From a virus: a stretch of DNA of 32,783 bases. The stretch is from positions 1 through 32,783 of the IMG/VR virus record IMGVR_UViG_3300004448_000417, one strand, 5' to 3'. The notes below the pieces were generated by a model. It was not told the origin of the DNA. It saw nothing but the letters and a program-made list of their open reading frames with translations, and made no database searches. The position numbers were made by a program, and so were the translations under genes. This document shows positions 29,301 through 32,783 of the stretch, piece by piece. Numbering within the stretch: the stretch's first letter is position 1; every line of letters starts with the position of its first letter.

Positions 29301-29738
29301 AGTTGTATCCGAAAATACTAATTCTTCTGCATTTAGATCATGATGATAACTAGTAATTCCACTAAAACCACGAATACATCCAGTAAAAGTGTTTGTAGTA
29401 ACTCCAGTGTATGTTATAATTTCATTATCAATCTTTAACAATCCATATTGTTCAGGAAATCCTTTTGTATTAGGAACACTAATTGTGTTATCATCAGATC
29501 CGATATCGGAGGATAAAGTTGTAAATCCTACAACTACTTCTGGAGTTAAATTATCTACTTTTAAATACTGATCAAGGTTTTCTGCAATATCAACAGGACC
29601 ACCTTGATACTCTTGAGAAATATAATATTGTTTTAAAAACTCTAATGCCTTTGGACTTTCATCCAAAACATATTCGGGTAATTGATTAGAAATTATGTCC
29701 TGAATCTTGACTCTAGATTCAATTCCAGTTTGTATCAT
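17379..29738 (-). CDS. 4119-residue giant baseplate protein in the gene 7 position
   Basis: One uninterrupted frame of 4119 codons between gp6 and gp8, the T4 gene 7 slot (T4 gp7 is 1032 residues). Residues 12-60 and 160-240 include SLFLKEFYKKLKSTY and SRSFYESKGTDDSFRILFNV, which align by eye with the C-terminal part of T4 gp7 (FYSTKGIEASYKFLFKVLY, from memory). Residues 73-132 are an IDNEIITYTG ... GCIRGFSG module. About residues 1255-1362 form a YHYH-type domain (GWAYDGNPIYGPYS ... PNGVYAYYASID ... FPYFIG). At least eight NHG-type motifs and ten GGSGY-type motifs are spread over the protein. Near 3425-3445 is a CSKDSHATNHPYPR module. Two INGV-x-Q-x-P modules lie in the last third. The role is probably wedge core plus large surface decoration. 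GAGAG lies 4 bases before the ATG, 1 base after the gp6 stop. Homology to gp7 is limited to the N-terminus. Confidence 0.85.
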   Translation of the reverse strand: MIQTGIESRVKIQDIISNQLPEYVLDESPKALEFLKQYYISQEYQGGPVDIAENLDQYLKVDNLTPEVVVGFTTLSSDIGSDDNTISVPNTKGFPEQYGLLKIDNEIITYTGVTTNTFTGCIRGFSGITSYHHDLNAEELVFSDTTADSHTSNSSVQNLSSLFLKEFYKKLKSTYTPGFENRVFNPELDAGNFIKESRSFYESKGTDDSFRILFNVLFGETPRIINLEEYLIKPSDARFIRKEICIAEAISGDPAKIIGQTLTKSTDPTTNASISSVEIFTRDQKVYYKVGLFVGYGDNSNVQGNFIITPNSKVLENVSIGASIISVDSTIGFGQAGTVYSGNNTIAYVDKSINQFLGCSGVVDTITATDNIFSDDTYFSYEDGDVTKQVVLRLTGVLSNFVQKSNSISVNEGQILGVKSIGTLIENPEQNKTYTEIFANSWIYNTSSSIEIDSFIGGSNPTGVILKTSVDRSQLKRGDRVEFIDEQTNNVIYPTDTSDLPFVNADITSNSVFIGNLSSFSPNEGQSIKLRRKINKANSAFVDFKYQNNSIISDVQNMYVDDNNFAYIASNSLPSWGNELTNSYAYQIKEKIKSASISSSSGSIVDLDVNTGLYSTIFFDTPVPFISGEKVQYTSSGELLKGLEYGSYYVKIVPNSGGKKIKLFSSPSFLISDANAVQFKSTTSVLETHTFTLFSQKSRIINPQKILKKFSLNPNIKDGIGEETVPGSIGMLINGVEISNYKTFDKVYYGPIKNVKVLNGGSNFDVINNPYIGVSTSAGTTSLVLPVITGKVTDILVDKQDFDIKEVLSINVTGGNGSGGSFEPVLIKRKREILFDARTTAQGGGISTSTNQLTFLSDHNISNGQKITYRNNGNQSVVIGVGSSTLSDNANYFAKVDNNTTIKLFNTFDDYSNETNQISFATTSISGVHKFLTELSTNTISEVKIIEGGSFTNRKLLVKPTGISTSQNSINFDNHGFLSGEIVEYSTVVGLGTTQPQTISGLTTTNQYFILRSDEKSFRVCDAGIGGTNTTNYDQNNFVKFSSVGTGFQQFKYPDIKANIEFTTVGISTLTQIQSITATPIVKGSIEEIYVYEPGTEYGSNIFNFEKKPSFTVKNGRDAQISPVIVNGSINEINMQFGGYEYFSIPDLIVSDPTNAGSGAKLRAIVTNERITGANIINAGIGYSTSSTIKVVPSGDGEILDASIRELTCNQVEKFNTLQNEILKDENDELSYSVSGYFKDLQSSFNDTDSTLSNIIGWAYDGNPIYGPYSIVDPENISSGIKTMTSGYAKNASNVYNRPSTSDFPLGFFVEDYSFNSENGTLDKNNGAFVRTEDFPNGVYAYYASIDSITGEPQFPYFIGNSFRSNTIDENQSLNQEFDFNNSSLSRNTLGYKIIELNASNDFLIENDAIKQQQVSVDHISEGSISGISVINSGDNYKVNDLLNFDNDDTNGGGIYAKVLSLKGRGIDRIDTSYEVYNDAVFTWRGDDKVNITISPFHTLLDNDYISISGFSTSNLSILNGFYKINVPPIPNVGLTTEIASSGAATTEIYVTQVPPGVSVGSSIGIGTETLEILNVYPDKNVFRVNRGLPGTGHTIGVAVSFKPKTFIIDKKVDYFESKVNNKVYFNPQESVGFGTTAGTGRKVSYSFGEEIITGSIPTQRISIKNHPFETNQRITFNQNGNSVISISTSPTGTQFDLPTTVYAVNKSPSTIGIKTTLTSDEVFFVAGGDNVDDYYFDTNNVQKLAKVEKILSTVSISTSYYHGLIKGDSITMDINPNLSVGIGTSTAVRLNRNLFTNNLQINPIGFNSLGINTISNQITIENHGLETGDKVYYESDSVSSGLDTGSYFVYRVNSDSIKLGHSNINVNQNPPVVVSIGETGGSSQTISLINPRIQSVSNNNLVFDLTDSSLEGYSFKLYYDKDFNNEFISTGSTETFSISNVGTIGITTNASITINSSSELPKKLYYSLEKSGYISSSDKDVNNFSEILFIDSAYNKTYNVFGIGSTTFQISLQKSPEKLTYTSSECDNLEYTTTSISASGPVNNVKLISGGSQYKKLPSLSNVNTINGKNLSVSLKSNSIGLVKETRSINEKFEYSSDKTLNPKVFISPKIILKDSNTIGIVTITSGGSGYTLPPTIVIINSGTRTEVKNGVIEAKLTGNSITDLIIDVPPKGISDQSAELFAINNTNGISITKVESQENSGIFTCILTTPSLGFDENVFSVGEEVFVEGIQKSSTTGDGFNSSDYGYKFFKVVKYENKLTPGLFDDQVTISIAGLGTNVGVAKTIQDSFGNIIAKKDYPTFSLLLSPSGFEIGEALISDGIETDLKVTDYDDSGSLKVLGTYDLSVNEIIVGKSSGNVATIESLTPYDGIFEIKFSNRKNQGWENQTGKLSENYQVLADNDYYQNLSYSVKSKQQWNDIRTPINSLVHSIGIKNFADTEIISDGDGRVGIESSSDATTIIRDYISEKRVDTINSFDFVRDIDLVSNKSKFLKLKNKKLTNYQESISNVGLKIDDIKEQFSNFEDEPLPYINILKINDEDIYNNYLFKVSDVSGKNQVQLTSLLFLNNSTNTNENNIAFLEKQSLVNVGSGFTTTDGEQYGDFSIEIDEFGDKYVRFTPKDAFNTEYDIKYIDKEFNNENIGVGTTSIGFIDITSRSQEILTGTTINVIGVSTDKFVSFHVNAQVYKEVTNEMNFVELYVTHDGIDTNISEFYFDTEDFSRSSNLLGHFDSNIDSGSFNLNYTNDTDEDVIVKTRIVGFGTKNLSDSVGIGTFRYKLLNQPEGSERSAIYESGVSTTTSGVSTSFLRLNKNNFDSARSLVEVSIGSTKSIHQVMMVQDNTDIYTQQYSLLSIGSTSGESTPLGIGTFGGEYSGDDILVKFYPDSNFTGDIRINSYSECLYTTVDFINQAPNLIYGNSVETVNTKSYLAINGDRINKEDFVLRSKTIPIFAKSFNPSDVDILNLSTGVFSIDNHFFSNGEELIYTPKSTFVGVGSTPMMYKNGSAVAQLPSQVFAVVNNNNSFSISTVKSGTAVTFTSVGEGNSHEFSMAKRNEKAIITINNVAQYPIAFAKVSQTLSGNGGSISESATIFSLSGITTIYPLDILRVDDEYMKVVNVGLGTTNIGPISNSGTETLVEVERGFVGSSGASHTDSTLSRIYKGSYNIVGDSIFFTKSPRGNPNVSRRDNNLVFETSKFSGRVFLRKNYATNSVYDDISREFTGIGRTFTLTVGGANTAGIGVSGGNGLLFINGVFQTPTTTNNPLNNFSIIEQTSPTGISSIVFSGIRTETSDANSVFSSESDVNQNQIPRGGIIVSLGSTEGIGYAPLAGAAVTAVVGAGGSIVSAGLGITDDNGSGYNGLVSIGVTVVDIEYNYKFVSSGTSSITDDENNTYTATNAVYNSVSGDLTLTILNHGLTTSNTIGIATDGLVFTCSKDSHATNHPYPRAISKTKLRRGESGGDPIHNQQVSIASTTLNTVQINVGPGGGAGAGATISVASIGVGGTLSFNVGSAGTNYVNPEIFVSEPTYENLEVQGISRIGVGATTDTGIGLLVSVDVDPSPVTGIGSTYFEVSNYFISRSGYSFRKGDVFKPVGLVTAKGLTSPISEFEFTVLETFSDNFGSWQFGELDYIDSIKNYQDGTRIRFPLFYNGSILSFEKPDNSIIELENILIVIINGIIQDPGSSYQFEGGTSFSFSVAPKPEDKIDVFFYRGTRGEDDLVVDDVIPTLERGDDIRVFKNDTILETITQDQRTVFDVSFSDKFETNLYVDQGIDEVNLKPISWTKQKTDRIINGVFVHKTRKSTIAQIYPTAKIIKDITTSDASIFVDDISNFNYGVSAEGPYQNMKGIIVDGKLDPSPANITASIGVGGTVSALTIVDGGNEYVGSTVDIKFQSPLQIGVGIGTTAQATGTITNGVITGTTITDPGFGYTIEPKTITPLPDSNTETVNNIEFIKGFSGIITGIGTTSGSGGHSLALKLFLNTGTANFGDDLEVGYPIFVKDTIIGSGVTSVDSSNTSVVGIGTTFLDNIYYIHQLSRFGDHVGIVTCNIDSGTDITGLSTSGDYVGEFSWGLFTSITRSSTPISIGVTGKTVDVGLSTFPTIQRRGEGLRLTGSLPETLS

Positions 29739-29739
29739 A

Positions 29740-31668
29740 TTACTCTCTGATTAAACTTCCGTTTGAATAGCTTGATGTGTAAAAATCTCTGTTAAAGACT
29801 GTACCTGATATTTCATCTCCAGATGAAATAACATCCTTAATCATATTTATTTTACTTTTTCCAATGTCAAAATTGATATAAAGTTCTTTCAATCCAACAA
29901 CATCATTTGATTCTGGAAATGCTTGCATCTCTATAATATTATTTGGTCTAACAGTTGATGTGATATTTACTGTCCCTAGATTAATTTCACCTCTAATATA
30001 ATCAACTGTTCCTACAGACTTTGCAACAACTCTTATAGTTCCATCTGATAAATTCTTGACAATTGAAAGAATACCAGTTTTTTTATCGGCATTTGGTATA
30101 TCAGTCAAATAAACAATATCACTCTCTCCAGATATTCTAAATCCAGTAGATTTGATATTTCTTCCATCTTCAGAAACATGAAACTGATTTCCAAAACACA
30201 ATTCATACTGTGCAAATTGATTAAGCAGTGCAAATAAATTTCTTCTTATCGTAACTCTAGTAATATTTGATGTTATGGAAGTATCTGTGCCGTCAATAGT
30301 TCGTAATACTTGACTATACCTAATCCTCCCTCCAAATTTATTCAAGTTAGCTGATTCGGAATAATTTGTAAGTGAATTGACTATTTTAGATTTTAAATCT
30401 TCAGATGTTGATACCATCGAATCATTATAATAAACAAATGAGTTAATCTCAACATATAAAATTTTAAGATCTACAATTTTTTGATTAATTCCCGATATTG
30501 AATATTGCTTAAGTTGTGATAAAATCCTAGATTTATTAAACTCAGATACTAAAAATCCATTTTTAGGTTTAATTGAAATTTGAACTGTCCCAAACTCCGG
30601 AGGATCTAATTCTTCACCACCAACAACAGATACAGATTCAGTATCTGGATATATTGTTTTTATAATCGACTCATAATCTCTTCCAGTAACTGCTCTATTC
30701 TGTGCAGAATATATTCTTGGAGCAAAATATTTAACAGAATCTATAGATTCAATCTCTCCACCATTCGCAGATGATTGGTTTGTAGTTACAGTAAATGGTT
30801 CTGGAGAAATTGTATTGTCATCACTATCAACTACATTTCCAGAAAATGAAAATCTATTCGCACCATTACCTTCCTTTCCACTAGTAATAAGATAATTTAC
30901 AGTGATTATTTCTCCTGTCTCCAGTTTTCTTCCAATTAAACCATCACCAAATAAAAGTTCGTACTTTTCATCTTGAACTTCTTGTATTAAATAAACAAAA
31001 GAAGTTCCTGTAACATTAGTGATATTATTAATTAATTTATATTCTATCCCTAATCCGGATTCCCCTTCTTTCTTTACATATACTTTTATCGTTGAAGTAT
31101 CAATAAATGAATTATTAAGAATAAAGTTTTGATTTAAGGATGAATCAACTAAAAATTGTTTAGTAAGAAAAGTTCCTTCATAAACATCAATATTTGAAAA
31201 CGTTGCAAATCTTCCAGTAGTAGGAACACCACCAACATCAAAATTTACAACACCAGCTGGTCTCTGTATGTCTTCTAATATTGAAAATGTATATGAAGTA
31301 TCGTTTGAATTTCCAACACAAACTAATCCTTTTTTTAATGTTAAAGTTGGTGATGTGGATCCAGTAACATTTGCTGTAAAGGTTATAGATGCCTTTGCAG
31401 CACTTCTTGACTTAGGAACATACCCAATATTCCTTGCAAGGGAAACAACGTTCTCACGGAGTGTTGCAGAGTCCAAGAAGGACTCATTCACAACCATGTT
31501 TGAGTTGAATGCTGTTATATAAGTATTATATGCTAAAGTATCGATCAATACTGAAAGATTAGAACCCTCAAAGTCAAATCCTGTGAAATCTGAATTTGCA
31601 CGTAAATAATCTTTGATAGATTCTTTTATTTGATCGAAATCTAAATTGGCGAATTTTGTAAAAGGCAT
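29740..31668 (-). CDS. gp6: Baseplate wedge protein gp6
   Basis: 642 residues (T4 gp6 has 660). gp6 is the core wedge protein whose dimers form the inner ring that holds the baseplate hexagon together and rearranges on contraction. The N-terminus is diagnostic: FANLDFDQIKESIKDYLRAN, FEGSNLSVLIDTLAYNTYIT, NMVVNESFLDSATLRENVVS and LARNIGYVPKSRSAA. Similar sequences occur in the wider baseplate J family. Further family-like parts are YELLFGDGLIGRKLETGEII and the APRIYSAQNRAVTGRDYESI block, followed by YPDTESVSVVGGEELDPPEFG. The start lies 1 base after the gp25 stop with AAGG 4 bases before the ATG, and the stop is 1 base before the next gene. gp25, gp6 and the giant form one tightly coupled unit. 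Confidence 0.94.
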   Translation of the reverse strand: MPFTKFANLDFDQIKESIKDYLRANSDFTGFDFEGSNLSVLIDTLAYNTYITAFNSNMVVNESFLDSATLRENVVSLARNIGYVPKSRSAAKASITFTANVTGSTSPTLTLKKGLVCVGNSNDTSYTFSILEDIQRPAGVVNFDVGGVPTTGRFATFSNIDVYEGTFLTKQFLVDSSLNQNFILNNSFIDTSTIKVYVKKEGESGLGIEYKLINNITNVTGTSFVYLIQEVQDEKYELLFGDGLIGRKLETGEIITVNYLITSGKEGNGANRFSFSGNVVDSDDNTISPEPFTVTTNQSSANGGEIESIDSVKYFAPRIYSAQNRAVTGRDYESIIKTIYPDTESVSVVGGEELDPPEFGTVQISIKPKNGFLVSEFNKSRILSQLKQYSISGINQKIVDLKILYVEINSFVYYNDSMVSTSEDLKSKIVNSLTNYSESANLNKFGGRIRYSQVLRTIDGTDTSITSNITRVTIRRNLFALLNQFAQYELCFGNQFHVSEDGRNIKSTGFRISGESDIVYLTDIPNADKKTGILSIVKNLSDGTIRVVAKSVGTVDYIRGEINLGTVNITSTVRPNNIIEMQAFPESNDVVGLKELYINFDIGKSKINMIKDVISSGDEISGTVFNRDFYTSSYSNGSLIRE

Positions 31669-31669
31669 A

Positions 31670-32071
31670 TTACCTTGTTGCCTCTAAAAGGAATGAATAT
31701 TCTTGTGTTGGAAACTCTTGACCAATAATATCAAATACTACAGTAATATCAAATGCATTACGGTCTGGTCTTGGTAGAACCTCGACTTGTAAATTATTAA
31801 CCCTTGGTTCAAAATTATTAATGGATATCATAATTTGATCACTGATTACAGAGGCAGTACCGAAATCAACAAACTCAAATAAACTTCCTCTTACATCAGA
31901 TCCGAATATTGAATTAAAGAATTTTTCGGTAGGTATTGTCTGAACAATATTTCTCACAGATCTACGAATTGCTATCTCGTTTTTGAGAATGGGTAAGTCT
32001 TTTGTCACAGGATGGGGCTCAAAAGACAAACTAATGTCCTTAAATGCCCGTGATATCCTCTGAATTGCCAT
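31670..32071 (-). CDS. gp25: Baseplate wedge protein gp25
   Basis: 133 residues, almost the T4 length (132). gp25 is a small lysozyme-like-fold protein conserved from T4 to R-type pyocins and type VI secretion (TssE). It joins the gp6 ring and starts sheath assembly. Visible family signatures are FKDISLSFEPHPVTKDLPIL, IAIRRSVRNIVQTIPTEKFF and SIFGSDVRGSLFEFVD; the EPHPVTKD and RSV.NI...... G....S.LFE pattern is the gp25/GPW motif. An exact late promoter ends 22 bases upstream of the ATG, so gp25 starts the wedge transcription unit. Only a weak ribosome binding site (AAGAAAA) is visible. Confidence 0.95.
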   Translation of the reverse strand: MAIQRISRAFKDISLSFEPHPVTKDLPILKNEIAIRRSVRNIVQTIPTEKFFNSIFGSDVRGSLFEFVDFGTASVISDQIMISINNFEPRVNNLQVEVLPRPDRNAFDITVVFDIIGQEFPTQEYSFLLEATR

Positions 32072-32093
32072 TGTTAAAGAGTTTTCTTAATTA

Positions 32094-32101
32094 TATTTAT
32101 A
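32094..32101 (-). promoter_or_regulatory. T4-type late promoter (TATAAATA) of gp25-gp6-giant
   Basis: Exact TATAAATA on the minus strand, 2 bases after the stop of the 58-residue gene and 22 bases before the gp25 ATG. Expected transcription start is near 32088, giving a leader of about 17 bases. Confidence 0.72.
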
Positions 32102-32103
32102 CT

Positions 32104-32280
32104 CTATTCCTGAAGATTCTTCTGTCCTTCCTTTAAATCGTCGTGCATAATCTCTTGGAGCACTCTTTCTTCTGGATCATTCGTTTTTTTAGGTAATGAC
32201 CAGTAATCTGTGGTCAAACTTGTTGTTCCCCACACTTCTTTCATATAATTTTTGTTTCTATCAACTGGTGAATTGCCCAT
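32104..32280 (-). CDS. Small hypothetical protein, 58 residues
   Basis: ATG at 32280 to TAG at 32104. The product starts MGNSPVDRNKNYMKEVWGTT, continues SLTTDYWSLPKKTNDPEERV and ends LQEIMHDDLKEGQKNLQE. It is acidic at the end, probably helical over the last 25 residues and has no recognisable domain. A strong ribosome binding site TAGGAG sits 4 bases before the ATG, the best in this part of the window, which is the main reason to accept the gene. It fills the otherwise empty space between the neighbouring genes, on the same strand. An AATAAATA late-like element lies upstream. I do not recognise the function; a small baseplate assembly or late regulatory protein are both possible. Confidence 0.7.
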   Translation of the reverse strand: MGNSPVDRNKNYMKEVWGTTSLTTDYWSLPKKTNDPEERVLQEIMHDDLKEGQKNLQE

Positions 32281-32333
32281 TTTACTCCTATTTTGTTAGA
32301 ATAGAACTTTTTGAGGGGTTTCTATCCCTATTT

Positions 32334-32341
32334 TATTTATT
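32334..32341 (-). promoter_or_regulatory. Possible late promoter (AATAAATA) of the 58-residue gene
   Basis: AATAAATA on the minus strand, 7 of 8 matches to TATAAATA, overlapping the TAA stop of the gene before it and 53 bases before the ATG at 32280. The sequence also occurs by chance inside coding regions of this AT-rich window, so the call is tentative. Confidence 0.35.
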
Positions 32342-32780
32342 TTTCACCCTCTTCGGATGAATTTTCACGTTCTTGTGCGGTCTTCCAAAAATATTCGTCC
32401 TCTCTACCCATTCCAAGTCGTTCAAATCCATTTTCAACTTGATAATATTGAGTCGAAACCTTAAAATCAGGCATTTTGGGATCAACAGGAGTCAGACTAT
32501 TGTCAAAAATACGTAATCTGTTGTTTGGATACAGTGCATACTGTCCATTCTCAAGTTCAATCAGGTTATGAGATTTGTGTTCCGCAGGATTCTCACTCGT
32601 TGCCCAATCAACATAGTCTGGATCATGGTGATAGTTATCAATTGTACAGACATATGTACCTTTTACATTACCAAAGTCCCGAGTATAACATTCAAAGTCC
32701 ATTGAACCAATAAATTTCTTATCCACCGAGACAACCCCGTAGTCCATACAATTCCAAAACTGAAGGTTTGGTAGGTTCAT
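32337..32780 (-). CDS. Conserved hypothetical protein of marine T4-like phages (possibly incomplete)
   Basis: 147 residues from ATG 32780 to the stop at 32337. Recognisable but uncharacterised sequence includes NLPNLQFWNCMDYGVVSVDK, IGSMDFECYTRDFGNVKGTY, SENPAEHKSHNLIELENGQY and ALYPNNRLRIFD. I recall similar proteins in cyanophage structural regions, without a known role. Aromatic residues are frequent, and the HHDPDYVDW and HKSHN segments could be metal or ligand sites, but that is a guess. The C-terminal 20 residues are charged and probably disordered. The frame stays open to the window edge (one further codon, GAC), so the true start may lie outside and no ribosome binding site can be judged. 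It lies 56 bases before the 58-residue gene, on the same strand. Confidence 0.75.
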   Translation of the reverse strand: MNLPNLQFWNCMDYGVVSVDKKFIGSMDFECYTRDFGNVKGTYVCTIDNYHHDPDYVDWATSENPAEHKSHNLIELENGQYALYPNNRLRIFDNSLTPVDPKMPDFKVSTQYYQVENGFERLGMGREDEYFWKTAQERENSSEEGEK

Positions 32781-32783
32781 GTC

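Noticed and set aside
32310-32345. Possible terminator: AGGGG...CCCT followed by a T-rich run on the plus strand
   Set aside because: The stem is about 4 pairs, and the T-rich run is on the plus strand, opposite to all genes. On the minus strand no T-run follows.

Overview
This window is a late structural region of a large T4-like myovirus. All genes lie on the minus strand, so transcription runs from position 32783 towards 1. The sequence is very AT-rich. The gene set and many protein signatures match marine T4-like phages: gp13, gp14, gp15 and gp16 of cyanophage type, a DUF4815-type giant protein, and fibres with VTATxFSGSG and S74 modules. The most likely host is an AT-rich marine bacterium, with Prochlorococcus more likely than Synechococcus. 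A SAR11 (Pelagibacter) host cannot be excluded.

Read in the direction of transcription, the right end holds a conserved hypothetical gene (32337-32780, possibly cut by the window edge) and a 58-residue gene (32104-32280). The baseplate wedge block follows: gp25 (31670-32071), gp6 (29740-31668), a 4119-residue giant in the T4 gene 7 position (17379-29738) and gp8 (15765-17342). Next comes a second giant of 2476 residues with a DUF4815-type N-terminus (8328-15758), then two small genes of 65 and 111 residues and a repeat-rich fibre-like gene (6859-7749) in the T4 wac (whisker) position. The neck and packaging genes follow: gp13 (6017-6859), gp14 (4608-6011), gp15 (3805-4608) and the small terminase gp16 (3380-3799). 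The left end has a cysteine-rich composite protein (1986-3365), a fibre with a self-cleaving S74 chaperone domain (428-1960) and the start of another fibre gene (1-378).

The order 25-6-(7)-8-...-(wac)-13-14-15-16 is colinear with T4 except for gene 25, which sits elsewhere in T4. The T4 genes 9 to 12 (fibre socket, pin and short tail fibre) are replaced by the DUF4815 giant and its small partners. The genes together would build the baseplate, the adsorption apparatus and the neck, and start DNA packaging. Most junctions overlap or are 1-10 bases apart, which suggests translational coupling. Each of the longer gaps carries a T4-late-promoter-like octamer on the coding strand. Three are exact TATAAATA, just upstream of gp25, gp8 and the 111-residue gene.

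The most notable features are the two giants, about 20 kb of coding sequence built from short recurring modules. They include a YHYH-like domain that has lost its namesake histidines, FCCH-like NHG motifs, and GSGY...P..TI repeats that also occur in gp8 and gp14. Also notable is the Cys-rich protein, which carries an EF-hand/dockerin-like calcium loop and sits directly after gp16, where the large terminase gene would be expected. I saw no tRNA, CRISPR array, insertion sequence, integrase or plus-strand gene.
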